Under the pieces are notes generated by a model, which saw nothing but the letters and a program-made list of their open reading frames with translations, did no database searches and was not told the DNA's origin. From contig JAURVB010013184.1 of NCBI GenBank assembly GCA_033002965.1, positions 62,001 to 126,000 of the forward strand: a DNA stretch of 64,000 bases, in the 5' to 3' direction. Within the stretch, counting starts at the first letter, position 1, and each line of letters opens with the position of its first letter. Of this stretch, positions 1-10,970 are shown piece after piece. The DNA comes from Piper betle. Taxonomy: Eukaryota; Streptophyta; Magnoliopsida; Piperales; Piperaceae. A program made the position numbers and the translations under genes.

Positions 1-2379
1 TTTAGCAACAAATAATAACATACTGTGACGGCCCTGGAAAGTTCTCGGAGTTGTCACAGAAAAATTTGTTTGTAATAGGTAACATAAGCATGAACTAGAG
101 CTGATCTGGAACCTGCAACGAGAGCATTGTGAGCATTCTGGGCACACCATATTCTACTATTTTATTAGACGGTTTTTGCTTGTTCTCATGACGTTTTGGC
201 CTTTTCTCAGGTGTGATTTGTTATAGCCTCACAACGTGTAAGTTAAATTACAAATTTAAAAGCTATAAAAGATAAGCAGATCTTATCTAGCAAGAAACCC
301 AAATGTAGAAAACATATATACACAAAAATGATAAACATAGCATCAACAAATGATAAACGTGCAAAATTGATAAAGTCTATTGTAACACCTCGTTTGGTAA
401 ACACAACCATGAACGGGGAATTACCTAACATACAAACTCAAACCTTGATAAAAGAGCAAGCTTAGATTACCAATAAAAAATTAAAATATAGTATACGATG
501 CACATTGTAAACAATAATTATTTATAAGGTAAAAATTAAATTTAATAACATTCTCGTAAATATATTATTCAACCAATAACATGATAAATAAAAATTATTC
601 AAATCTTATAAACTTAACCATGTTCCACCGTCATGCAATATAATACCCTAAATCAGAATCTTAAACAAAGCAATAAAAGTCCACTAAGAAAGATAATGAA
701 TAGTATATCCACGGGAGTTCCTTCTATCCTCGCTAAGGCTCTCATCCCAAGACAGCTCAACTTGCAAAGGCAATTTTGCGTTAGGATAAACCAAAATAAA
801 TAATTTAAACAATACAATAAACGTATGGGATTATGTTTAACCACAATTACATAAGAGTGGCCATACAATAAAGGTATGGGTTTATGTTTAACCCCAATTA
901 TATAAGAGTGGCCACTCTGCCAGAAAATGTTTTGCCATTTATGATCATTAACACTACCCTTTCCTGAACAAGACAGTAAACCTATGTCCTCACCCAGACT
1001 CTAGTCTATGAATCTGTACTAGACTACTCCTTATCCCTTAGAACTCTGAGACCTTATATATCTTATATTGCACCTTATGCTACGATGTGATAAGCTGTAC
1101 ATCACGGCCGTACATTTCAATCAAGTAGATGAAGTCCAATGTGTCGCCTCTAATGCCAATGCTAAGACTCCACCCTTCACCTACCTAATCAATAGCAAAT
1201 AGTGTTCATTTAATATCAAAAAAATTATATATACCTAAATCCTTCGGTATTATTTTTCTCCCTTGACTAGTTCTCAAACAAGACCTTAACACCACCAAGC
1301 ATGCATATCATGTACCAAATGAATGCGTACCCAACATGAAAATAACGACATGTCATGCCTGGATACATAATTGAACTATCAACAATAAGTACCTTTTCAT
1401 CCTCCAGAACAAATATTCAATTAGGATATGTACGATATCAACACATTAACATTATTAAATAATCATAATTGAAGGATTAAACATCATTAAAATTTTAAAT
1501 TAATAATATTTATAACTGCCTTAATGTTGCATGCCAAACGACAAATGCTCAAGCCAATTTTTTTCATTTTTCTGAATACATATTTTTCAACTGCAAACTA
1601 AAAGCTGAACAGTAGAGCGATCGGATACCTGGCACTCTCGGGTGTTTGCCAGTTTTTAATACTTTCGAATTTTTACGAAATTGTTTTTTATGCATTCGTT
1701 ATCAAGATTGATTCTTTTTCAACCCAACAAATTCATATGATTTTTCTAACCATTATCAACAATCCTACTATTAAAGTATAAAATTTTAAAAATTTACTAC
1801 ATAAAATCAATAAATCATACACTCTAATTAGTCTAACTAGAAAAAAATCATCAAATTATTGTTCTTAAATTTATTTACTGATTAGATCTCACAAAAAAGA
1901 GCCCATACATTATGGAAAATTCCAAAAATCAGATCTATTCTTATAATATCATGAGAATTCACTATATATTCAATCATAATTCATGCACAAGAACTCAAAT
2001 CTGAATTTTCATCTCTGAAAATAAATGAAAATAGTAAATTATGGGAGCAAAAAATTACCTCAAGTTTGTTCTTCAGACAATTTGGGCTATTCTTTTTGCA
2101 TATCTTCTTTTTGCAAGAAGTTTCTTCAAAATCTCAATTATTCAAAATATTTTTACTAGTAGCACTGTTGTCATCCTCAATAGTTTATCTCTCCTATCTA
2201 GCATATTCAATGGCCTTTCCTCATAAGTGACATTTGGTTGTATGTCAAACTCCATATAGTTAGGAATAATATGAGTTTCATTTATTACACACTTCTTGAG
2301 CATAGATACTTGAAAGGCATTGTACACTTTAAGCCAATTCAAAAGCCAAATCACCGACCCGTGCAATTATATCAACTGT

Positions 2380-2712
2380 TCATATATATCTTACCTTTAA
2401 CTTCCCTCTAGATCCAAATCTTACCGAACCCTTATTTGTAGATACTTTCAAATAGATTGTGTCACCCACCAAGAATTCTGGTTCTTTTCTTCTAATGTCA
2501 ACACAATTCTTTTGTTTATTTTGAACTACCTTGATTCTTTGCTTAACGACATTAACCTTCTCTAATTCTTCTAGCAATAATTGTAAACCAACTACCACCA
2601 CATCTGGTAACTCTATCTTGTATGTAAGTGATTTGCATGATCCTTCATAGAAAGCTTCAAAAGGTGTTATTTCTATACTTATTTTACAGAAGTTATTATA
2701 AGTGAATTCCAC
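2380..2712 (-). pseudogene. Ty3/gypsy integrase C-terminal fragment
   Basis: A 110-codon open stretch begins MEFTYNN and contains ITPFEAFYEG, then EFLVGDTIYLKVS and VRFGSRGKL. In gypsy integrases these correspond to the end of the catalytic core (VEFAYNN...APFEALYG) and the GPY/F-type C-terminal module (VGDxVFLKVSP...RFGxRGKLxPRFIGPF). The stretch ends at a stop just before the expected GPF motif. Just upstream, near 2800-2830, a degraded copy of the conserved core segment YHPQTDGQSER is readable as YHPQING with a stop. This is a pol fragment, not a host gene. Confidence 0.85.
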
Positions 2713-3036
2713 AAGTTGTACATGTTACTCTCAATTACCTCTCCAATCTACAACACAAGACATAATTAATTCTTCCACGTGTTATATTGCACTTTCACTT
2801 TAACCATTGATCTGAGGGTGATAACTTATACTAAGTTTTATTTATGTTATCATTGTTTGTTAAAAACTCTCCATGAATGAGAACTCAACAATTGATCTCT
2901 ATCAGACACATTTTCATTTAAAATTTGATGGTACCTACTTATGTTGTCTATATACAATCTAGCAAATTGTTCAACTATCCTTGTAACTTTGACCAGAATA
3001 AAATATGCCGGTCAACCACAACCTATATAAAATCAT

Positions 3037-3243
3037 TCATCCTCTTTGAAGCCCGGACACGAAGTCACAAAAAACCATCTCCTTCCAATCAGGTACAGAA
3101 AGTGGTTTTAATAAGCAACTAAGCAATTGATATTCAGATTTAACTTGTTGACATATCAAACATTTAGACACAAAATCTGTCACATCTCTTTTCATATCTA
3201 TCAACAAATAAATATGTTTTATATCCTGGTACATCTTTATCAT
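3037..3243 (-). pseudogene. Ty3/gypsy integrase zinc-binding domain fragment
   Basis: The 68-codon stretch contains MKRDVTDFVSKCLICQQVKSEYQ, matching the N-terminal H2C2 zinc-binding region of gypsy integrase (usual form MKRDVAEFVxRCLxCQQVKAEHQ), followed by LLKPLSVPDWKEMVFCDFV, equal to the usual LPIPEWKWExxxMDFV. The CxxC pair is intact; the histidine half is eroded. The homologous stretch in unit 2 (about 18600-18780) is more decayed, and in unit 3 it is split by the LTR element inserted at 36956. Confidence 0.82.
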
Positions 3244-3567
3244 TCATGGGTGAATTGAGAATTTAGATCAATGTCCTTCTAATATTAATTTCCTCAATTT
3301 TTTATTTGTAGGAATATATAATCTACCTCAAAATATTACCACACCTTAATCATACACTTTAATGTCAGTTGATTTCTTTGTAAATTCGACCAACTGTTTA
3401 TCATCAATTTGAGCCACCTTCACTTGTTCTGCCAAATCATTTGATATTCCAAGATTCATCAACGGCCTGATAAGAAACAAAACTTGATTAATTGTGATTA
3501 ATTCTTCCAACATATGCCACAATCTTGCAAGTTGCTAATGAGGAGATTGTCTTTACTTCCACCTATT

Positions 3568-4224
3568 AAGTATGACTGACTGATTAAAATAGCCGGCCAG
3601 AGTATTTTTTTATTTTTCTTTTCTAAATTAATTTTCATTTTTTTTTCTATATTTAATGGTAGGACATATATTAAATATCAGCACGGAACGGAGTCAACAT
3701 GATTTGTGAGTATAAACACGGGTACGTATATGCATTCTTGTGCATAGGATTTTTTGTCCGTGTAGTAAAAACATTGTGTCTAAAAAATCTTTGCTGTCTG
3801 TTTGAAATGAAGTTTTATAACTATTTTATTATGTACAAGTCTGGATATTGCTGTGTATTTGTATGCTTTGCATCTTCTTACAGTTGGAATCTAATGCTTT
3901 AGTGGAAGGGCATATAAATATAAAATATCAGGAGCAATGATGTGTTCATAACCTCATATTTCTTACAAATTTATCCAGTATGATCCTTTCTTTCGGGTTT
4001 GGAATTTTCAGTTGTAAGTTGCATTGTATAAACTAGATAAGATGTTGTGCCATGTACAGCCTATGTAAGAGATATGTTTCAACTTTATATATAGACCTTC
4101 ATTAAATAATGTAATAGGTTATAATAATCTTATATCTTAGAGACTATGATATTAAAAATAAATTTTAATTAATTTGATAAAAATACTATAAAGATTTTAT
4201 TTATTTTTTGTTTTCTTGAATTTT
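3568..4224. other. No gene; start of the non-gypsy part of the unit
   Basis: AT-rich sequence shared with unit 2 (19117-19812). Its first bases are joined directly to truncated gypsy sequence in both units. No supported coding frame; the short open frames are not conserved between copies. Unit 2 has an extra 40-50 bases near 19356-19400 that look like a local duplication. Confidence 0.6.
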
Positions 4225-4590
4225 AATCATAGTTTTAGAACTCATTTTTTCACCAAAAACTCCTCAAGTAGACTCCACTCCACAGCTTGCCAGCCAAACT
4301 CCATGGATGAATCCATGGTGACTGATTTTATAATTAATTCCTCGAGTCAAGTCATAAATGTTATCAAAATATTTTATCTTTCTTTTAGATTAGTTAAATC
4401 ACTAAGTTAAAGTAGTGAAAAATATATAGTTTTCAATATCAAGTGTCAAAAGATCAATACATATTAATTTCATACAATTATTTATTTAAATGATTTAAAA
4501 CTAAATATAAATGACTAAGTCACTTTGGAGTCGACTCCACTCTACGGCATGTCGAGTAGAGCCTGAGTTTGGAGTTTTTAAACTATGATT
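4225..4590. repeat. MITE-like inverted-repeat element, family A, copy 1
   Basis: The left end AATCATAGTTTTAGAACTC pairs with the right end, whose reverse complement reads AATCATAGTTTAAAAACTC. Subterminal sequences pair as well and carry GACTCCACTC / GAGTCGACTC motifs. No coding capacity. Related copies lie at 9215-9545, 10080-10440, 19813-20030, 24303-24640 plus 30460-30490, 31065-31440, and more distantly 50940-51260. A non-autonomous DNA element is the best reading; the target-site duplication was not resolved. Confidence 0.6.
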
Positions 4591-5868
4591 TTAATTGGTT
4601 TGGACTTTTCATGAGAATGCGAATATTGATTCCCTTCTACTAAATTTTTATTAATAAGAATAGACCATAAAAAATTTCAAATGCTTGCATGTTGACAATG
4701 GTAACATTCATCCCATGTGCAATTTTACAAGCTCTTTCCATCAACTTTTGGATCATAGGTTTTTCATGTTAGGGTTAAAGATTTATTGCTACTTGGAAGT
4801 TTTTCAAAGAGTGTGAAGGAAAAGGAAATGAAAGGGGGGCATATATATGTATATTACAATATTTTCAACTTTACTTTCAGTTTTTAACAATAATTAACTT
4901 GAATTTTTTAGAATAACTTTTCATATCCTTTCTTCATATTTCATAATTGGGTTCCTCCATGTTTAGAACCCTAACAACAAACATCTTATCATCTTATCAC
5001 CTTTTTGTGGCAATTTTTATGGCTAAACCATCTAACTGCCCCTTTCTAATGATAGAGAAACTATTCAATTTTCATTCCCACCAACTCGCTCTCTCAGTTT
5101 GAGACAAAAAATTCAGTGTAACCCTTTGTTGTCTCCTTACCACTCAAAAAGTATGTTCTTAATTTCCTCCATTAATGGTTTGAAAACTTTTTATTTCATT
5201 AAAAGGTAGACTTAAAAAGTCAATCTTGAGTTAGAGGGCATGGATACTGAATTAGGATCTATATAAATACAAATGATAAATTTTAGATGCGTTATTTGAC
5301 ACAAGCCAACCTCCTTTATCCGGATTTGGGACCGACGGTGTAGAAGCATTGACAGATTTGGCACGAACTCTTCAATTAACCACATAAAAATAGTAGACTT
5401 CTTAATCTTAAAAACGTGAACTGACAACCAATATATCATGAGCATCTCACAACATTAACATGCATGCTAAGATACACACATAAACACAACACAAAAACAA
5501 AATCCAAATGAAACTACCCATGGCAGTATTAACGTTGTAATTTGTTGAGATCAGGTAGCGTCGGTGCACGCTCTTGGAACAGCTAAAGTTGCAAAATGAA
5601 CAGCTTATAAACTAATACGGTATTTATACATGTAATACTCCATGGTCTAATGCTTTCCATCCTCGCACTTTTATTTCCTCAACTGTTCTACAAAACTCTA
5701 TTGATCAATGTGGAAGTTCCACAACTTCTTGAAGGCCTGTTCTCCACACAACTAAAAGACCCAGGTGAAGATTATGACAGTGTTGATCAACATAGCCGAC
5801 ATTGACATCAGACCTTGCAACAGCATTACCAAAAGTTATCATATGTTGTAAGCTTTCTACCTTCAATA
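4591..5868. other. No independent gene; includes DVL 3' flank
   Basis: AT-rich DNA homologous to 20031-21850. Relative to unit 2, unit 1 lacks about 440 bp at the point near 5205-5215 (unit 2 positions about 20684-21122). The part nearest the DVL gene is conserved between units. It contains, on the minus strand, an AATAAA-type signal in the region 5668-5682 that could serve as the DVL polyadenylation signal. Confidence 0.5.
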
Positions 5869-6012
5869 TCAGTCTTGCCAACAAATGAGGAGGACAGTGC
5901 ACCTCCATATGATGTAAAGCCTTGCCCTCCTCTCCTTTGCTATCTTCGAACGCCGCTGCCCTTGCCGGAGCTTCACTATGCTCCTCGGCGCCGACAACAG
6001 CTTTAAAGCCAT
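5869..6012 (-). CDS. DVL/RTFL (ROTUNDIFOLIA-like) small polypeptide, copy 1
   Basis: A 47-codon ORF on the minus strand (ATG at 6012, TGA at 5869). The C-terminal half, KIAKERRARLYIIWRC followed by TVLLICWQD and the stop, matches the RTF/DVL core (usual form [23 protein letters not shown]). These are plant-specific, membrane-associated small peptides that limit cell proliferation and organ elongation when over-expressed; what this copy does is unknown. The N-terminus is short and basic (MALKLLSAPRSIVKLR). A TATA-like box lies about 95 bp upstream. The unit 2 paralogue at 21851-21994 has the same length and start and differs at 6 of 47 residues (4, 17, 18, 21, 39, 43), none disrupting the core. 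A longer ORF on the opposite strand is a shadow. Confidence 0.86.
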   Translation of the reverse strand: MALKLLSAPRSIVKLRQGQRRSKIAKERRARLYIIWRCTVLLICWQD

Positions 6013-6106
6013 GGTGATGGGTAACAATAAAATGAATTATGAAACGAATCGATCAATTTTGGGAAGGGACGGTGCTATGAACAAGCTCTTTGAAAATGGA
6101 GCATGT

Positions 6107-6114
6107 TACTTATA
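6107..6114 (-). promoter_or_regulatory. TATA box of DVL copy 1
   Basis: TATAAGTA on the minus strand, about 95 bp upstream of the DVL start codon. The same box and flanks (CTCCTATAAGTA) occur upstream of the unit 2 copy at 22108-22115. Confidence 0.6.
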
Positions 6115-6897
6115 GGAGAAATGAGTGGCGTTTGACACTAAGAATAATTTTGTAGGCCCTGTTGTGAACGTTGTTGTTGTATAACTAATAATTGGCGCTG
6201 CTTAACTGTAAATACTTTTTCGTTAATAATAATATTGAAATGAGAACAACTTTGAAAATTTTCCATCCAATTAAATTGCATGGTTGTGGTTTTTTTCGTA
6301 TAAACAAATTGCCCTCGTCACATAATCGTCCTTATAATCTAATGACTGATTAAATTTAGCCCATATAAGAATATTAGTTAAAATTTATACTGATTGTTCT
6401 TGCAATAATATATATAATGCTACTAAGAATAGTCTTCTTTTTTTATGAGTATAGACTTGTCGGTAATTTAATAATCCATGTGGAAAATGTCCAAGCTTAA
6501 TCGAATGTCATCATTTTTTGGTAAAATAACCCTATAGATGTGCATTTTGAATTTATACAACTTTAAATTTTTTGGAAAACGTTGCAACCTGCATGCCTAC
6601 TTAATTATAATTATCGTCACCTACTTCAAATTGTGTAACAATATTTAAACACGGCACATTGTCACTATATTAGTAAACTAAAATTGCAATCTGCACACAC
6701 AAAAAGATAAACGATTTTTGTTGACATGGAGGCAGGCTTGCGGCAATTAAGGGACCTGGATGGAGACCAAGATAGAGTAGTGAAATATGATGTAAACTGA
6801 TGAGCTGACTTGCTTCTTGTTCCAAAGACTGAGGTGCCCATATGAAGAGGAAGGGTCATCAAGATTGCGACTTTCGCGCGTCACTACTGCTATTTCG
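6115..6897. other. DVL upstream region; no gene
   Basis: Upstream flank of the DVL gene. The proximal 400-500 bp align with unit 2; beyond about 6580 the two units carry unrelated sequence up to the GGCC-rich repeat (6580-6897 here, about 22440-22640 in unit 2), so any distal promoter elements differ. No supported coding frame. Confidence 0.5.
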
Positions 6898-7533
6898 CCA
6901 TGTCCACAACTATAACATATCTTTTAAGGTAGAATCAATGACAGGAGTGGAAGTGCGTCTACAGGCTTGTTAGGGAGAACTGGACATTGGCAAGAATCTG
7001 GGAGACAAGCAACCACACTTGATCTCTTTAGCAGTGATCTAGTTTGTAGGAAACTAGACTGGAGTGCACGAATGTCTCAAATAATCTCCTTCCTACTCAG
7101 GCCGGTCGGCCTAATATTTGTGGTCACTAAAAACCAAACTCTCTCATTAAAACATTCTTTTGAATATTATAGGTTTTGTTTTTTGGTATGGTGTTCCTTT
7201 GCGAGCATTTTAGGAAAAAAACGGAGAATATTTTTTAATATTACTAGGTGGTAGGAGAATTAAAATTATTTATCAAAAAAGGAAATGTTTTATTATAATG
7301 ACAAAATTCCCAAAGCTTTTATAATAAAAATAAAAATATAAAATTATATTTTCTATTCATCGTCGACCGACTGACCAAAAGGTGGCCAAATCCTATCCGC
7401 CCTGGCCGAACAATATCTAGGTAACTCGGCGAAGGGCGGCCGAGATCAACGCCCCCAACCAGTGTTGGGATCAAGCCACACTCGGCCTTGGGCAGCTCAC
7501 TTCAGCCGCCCTAGGTTAAGATATATAGAAATA
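6898..7533. repeat. Local tandem repeat R1 (GGCC-rich)
   Basis: First of two adjacent copies in unit 1, starting CCATGTCCACAAC and ending CCCTAGGTTAAG. The first 234 bp are identical to R2 (7534-) and to the single unit 2 copy (22642-). The remainder is nearly identical to the unit 2 copy but clearly diverged from R2. It contains the palindrome GGCCGGTCGGCC and repeated GGCC motifs. The recurring open frame inside it has no ATG at its head and I do not call it a gene. Confidence 0.8.
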
Positions 7534-8178
7534 CCATGTCCACAACTATAACATATCTTTTAAGGTAGAATCAATGACAGGAGTGGAAGTGCGTCTACAG
7601 GCTTGTTAGGGAGAACTGGACATTGGCAAGAATCTGGGAGACAAGCAACCACACTTGATCTCTTTAGCAGTGATCTAGTTTGTAGGAAACTAGACTGGAG
7701 TGCACGAATGTCTCAAATAATCTCCTTCCTACTCAGGCCGGTCGGCCTAATATTTGTGGTCACTAAAAATCAAACTCTCTCGTTAAAATATTCTTTTAAA
7801 TATTATAGGTTTTTTTGGTATGGTCTTTCCGTTACGAGCATTTTAAGAAAAAAATGGAGAATATTTTTTAATATTATCATGTGGTGGTAGAATTAAAATT
7901 ATTTATCAAAAAAGAAATTTTTTGTTATAAATTCAAAATTTCCAATGCTTTTATAATAAAAAAAATAAAAATTATATTTTCTATTCTTCATCGGCCGGTT
8001 GGCCTAGTTCACTTTCAAAGGCTAAGGTGGCCAAATCCCAACCGCCCTGGCCGAATGACGGACAATATCTAGCTACCTCGGCCAAGGGTGGCCGAGATCG
8101 GTGCCCAAACCCAGCCTTGGGATCAGGCCACACTCGGCCTTGGGCAACCTAGTTTGGCCGCTATAGGTTAAGAGGTGG
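7534..8178. repeat. Local tandem repeat R2
   Basis: Second adjacent copy. It is preceded by TAAGATATATAGAAATA, which is also the left flank of the unit 2 copy, so the duplication joined the end of R1 (...GGTTAAG) to TAAGATATATAG at a TAAG microhomology. The first 234 bp match R1 exactly; later sequence has many substitutions and indels. Its right flank continues into sequence homologous to unit 2 beyond 23270. Confidence 0.8.
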
Positions 8179-8385
8179 CTGGCCAATCGGCACTACCTTT
8201 ATAAATTTAATTTAATTTTTATTATTTTAATATTATTTATTTTAATTTTTAAATGATTGTATTTTAGATAATTTATGTTTTCTAATTTTCTATTAATTAA
8301 GCTTGATTTTTCAACCATTAGGTAATATTAAAAAAATTTATCTATTTTCTTGAAAAAACCTCTTCCATAATTGTTTTATTTTTGC
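7855..8385. repeat. MITE-like foldback element, family B, copy 1
   Basis: The left end, AGAATATTTTTTAATATTA followed by a GGTGG run, pairs with a right end near 8325-8385 whose reverse complement contains AATTTTTTTAATATTACC and GGTTG. The interior is rich in GGCC/GGCCGAG motifs. The same architecture recurs at 8478-9075, 22970-23470, 23577-24150 and, diverged, 55260-56130. No transposase. Superfamily not assigned. Confidence 0.55.
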
Positions 8386-8477
8386 ATCTCATATAAGTTG
8401 ATACTTGACACTAGAAAGAAATAGCTCATGTTGTATGCAAGTGTACAAAATTTTAATGGGTGTCAACCTATACGGTT

Positions 8478-9075
8478 TTTCCTCAGAAAAAGGAGAATAT
8501 TTTTTATATTAGTATGAGGTGGGAAAATGAAAACCCAATTACCATAGAAGAGAAAAATACAAATTATCCAAAATACTATCATTTAAAAGATTAAAATAAA
8601 CTTAATTTAATTAAACCATTTAAAAAGTTTTGAAATAAATTTGATTTCAAAAGGGTGGCCAACGGTTGCCCCTTCTCTTGGGGCAACCAAAGCCGGCCGC
8701 CCTCAGGCCTAACCGCCTTTGGGCATGCCTTAAGCAGCCAAAGCCGGTCCTTGAGGTCTCGGTAGTTGGCTCTGGATGCTTGGGGGGAACTTGTTGTATA
8801 GATGCCAGAGCGTCCCAGCCGTCGGAGAGCTAGTATGCGAAAGGTTACCTATCGACCACCACTTTATATGAAAAAAATAGGCCACAGGGGACCTGATTTG
8901 ATCGCCCTAGGCCAGTTCCGCCTGGCCACGAATTGTTGTTTTTAAAAAATATGATTATACTTTTTAATTGAGAGAGTAATTTTTCCATTATAATAAAAAT
9001 TACCCTTTTCTGGTAATTATAATAGATTTTTCCACCATTTGATACTATAAAAAATACCTTCTTTTAGTAAAAAGC
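8478..9075. repeat. MITE-like foldback element, family B, copy 2
   Basis: Left end GAGAATATTTTTTATATTAG with GAGGTGGGAAAAT; right end near 8985-9065, whose reverse complement contains GGTATTTTTTATAGTATC and ATGGTGGAAAAAT. The interior has a GC-rich block (about 8655-8940) rich in GGCC and GCCGG. The unit 2 counterpart is 23577-24150. Confidence 0.6.
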
Positions 9076-9214
9076 TCCAATCTTTATGTTATTGATGATA
9101 TATAGCTACAATTAAGTTTTTTGAAATTGAAGTTTTCATCAACAAAATGATACGAGTTTTATTTAGCTCAAATGTTTCTTATTTGTCTTTGGAATTTTCG
9201 TCAAGCCTAATGAT

Positions 9215-9545
9215 GTTTACAGTTTTAAAACTTGTTTTTGACCCCAAGGACTTTTCTAATCGATTTTATTCCATGGCTTCTCAAGTCCAACACCATACAT
9301 AATTCTCTCCTTACAAATTTTATAATTGGCACATGAGTCGAATTAAAATATTTTACTTTTATTTTATTTTAGCTAAATTAGCATTTTAAAGTAATATATT
9401 AGTCATATCTTTATCAATTTTAAGTATCAAAAGAGTAACAAGTGCTAATTTCACATAATATTTTCTTTACTTAATTGAAAAATAATATAAAAGCCTATGA
9501 ATCAGCCTGGAGTCATGTCTGAATTTCAAGTTTTAAAACATGAAA
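9215..9545. repeat. MITE-like inverted-repeat element, family A, copy 2
   Basis: Left end with GTTTTAAAACTTG and right end with CAAGTTTTAAAAC. The subterminal text is the family A type, including CCATGGCTTC and a GGAGTCA motif near the right end. This is the site that in unit 2 is interrupted by the hAT element and an additional 450 bp. Confidence 0.55.
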
Positions 9546-10079
9546 TTGATCCATGGATAAATTCCAGTTTGGTTAACTTCCAGATAGCTTGATTTGTGGG
9601 AAAATTTTGTCTTTTTTCTTTAAGTAGACATTACATTGAACCCAACTTACCAACTTAGGTAGACAAGAAAGGTCTTCAGACTGGCATCCACTTGTTTAAT
9701 GACGTACATGTACACAGTGGTCATGCACGCCACGTGGCTTATGAATGTGGCATACCAGACGATATTTTTGAAAGGGGGATAACACAATCAATAACTGCTC
9801 ACTCCACCACTTTCAAAGTCGTGGGAAATGGATAATCTGTTTTTGCTTTTCCAATGAGCAAATGTACTCTTTCAATTTACAAACAAAAAAATCTTAAAAT
9901 TCCAAATAAATACTAGAGCATCTAAGGCATTTTTATATATATGTTCATAATTATTTAATACACATAAATTTATAATAAGATGATATAAACTCATTAATTT
10001 CTACTTGGCCAAATCGTTATAATTTATTCGAGACAATATTAAATAGCGGACTCAGCACATACTTATGCCAAAAAAGAAA
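9546..10079. other. No gene
   Basis: AT-rich sequence conserved in unit 2 (30490-31064), including a CACGTGGC motif near 9731 that contains a G-box core. No coding frame is conserved between the units. Confidence 0.5.
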
Positions 10080-10440
10080 ATTAGAGCTTTAGAATTACTT
10101 TTTGACTCTAATAATTCACAGTGTCAACTCCACGTTATCCGAATTTATAATTGACTCCATAAGTCCCCTTCATTCTCCCTTAGTCAAGTAAAAATAATTT
10201 TGAATATAAATATAAATATATATATATATATTAGTTCAATTAAATAAATAATTTAAAATAACATGAATCGTATAGTTATCAATTTAATTGTCAAAGTAAG
10301 CAATAGCTACTAATTTGATATATTATTTCTCTTGCAAGATTAAAAAATTGATATATATAACTACGAGTTAGTTGAGAGTCGACTCCACTCTATAACCCAC
10401 ATGAATCAACTCCAAGTCATGAGTTTTTAAACTAAGGTAA
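10080..10440. repeat. MITE-like inverted-repeat element, family A, copy 3
   Basis: Left end with GAGCTTTAGAATTAC and right end with GAGTTTTTAAACTAAGG. The internal GAGAGTCGACTCCACTC motif is shared with the other family A copies. It contains a short TA microsatellite at about 10217-10230. Confidence 0.5.
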
Positions 10441-10559
10441 ATTTGAAAAACTAATCTCACATCTAATAAATTCCTCTTAAACACACTAAACCAGTCTTGT
10501 AAAGCACCATACATCCTTTTCTTTTTCTAAGTGAAGTTACATGAATGATACATACGCAT

Positions 10560-10970
10560 GGTACATGAAATTACAAGTCATCTCTTGTCCGCTAGCTTGC
10601 AATCCAATTCCCACTGTCCCATTCTTGTTGCAGAGCATGTGATCAATTCGTTTCTGTCGTCGACTGTACCAGGTCATATTAAACTCCTATAACACCATAT
10701 CCTTCTCCACATATAGACGTTTGGCGGTTTTCTGATTAGTGCAGGACATGAAACTTTTGGAAGACATCCTCGTGCTACACACAAATGGGTGCAACTTCCC
10801 AATAGAGGAGGAGAGAAATTTGCGTCCCAAACTCTCGTGCGATTCACGCGCTAATGTCTTACCAGATCTGTGTCTTATCATCCATCTTATCTTGTTTAAT
10901 GCCGGCCAGGCGACCATGGGAGCTTCTTTAGCATTTTTGAAGACATCAATTCCCAAAGACCCTCTTTGAG
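10560..10970. other. Unrecognised segment conserved in unit 2 (31540-31930)
   Basis: This stretch is higher in GC than its surroundings and well conserved between units, which hints at former coding or transcribed sequence. Open frames exist on both strands: minus 10956-10687, and plus 10739-10969 with MKLLEDILVLHTNGCNF. The unit 2 copy does not keep the same frames: its best minus frame is shifted, and another frame is open around 31680-31850. I do not recognise a family. A decayed exon is possible. Confidence 0.3.

Larger units (their letters stand above)
1..3567 (-). mobile_element. Decayed Ty3/gypsy retrotransposon, unit 1 copy
   Basis: Minus-strand remnant. Reading from high to low coordinates it shows the integrase zinc-binding region (3243-3037), a trace of the integrase core (around 2830) and the integrase C-terminal region (2712-2380). 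After that come about 2.3 kb of non-coding sequence that probably includes its 3' LTR. I could not fix LTR boundaries. The copy stops abruptly near 3567, where unit 3 continues into reverse transcriptase; unit 2 stops at the equivalent base (about 19116). Many stops and frameshifts; inactive. Confidence 0.8.

Noticed and set aside
381..2040. Defined LTR of the decayed gypsy element beginning TGTAACACCTCG at 382
   Set aside because: The terminus looks right for a minus-strand LTR, but homology among units extends on both sides and no second LTR was found to set boundaries.
6967..7254. Open frame starting LGRTGHWQESGRQ, repeated at 7603 and 22711
   Set aside because: It starts at TTG, not ATG; downstream halves differ by frameshift; conservation is explained by the recent repeat identity at DNA level. 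No known domain.
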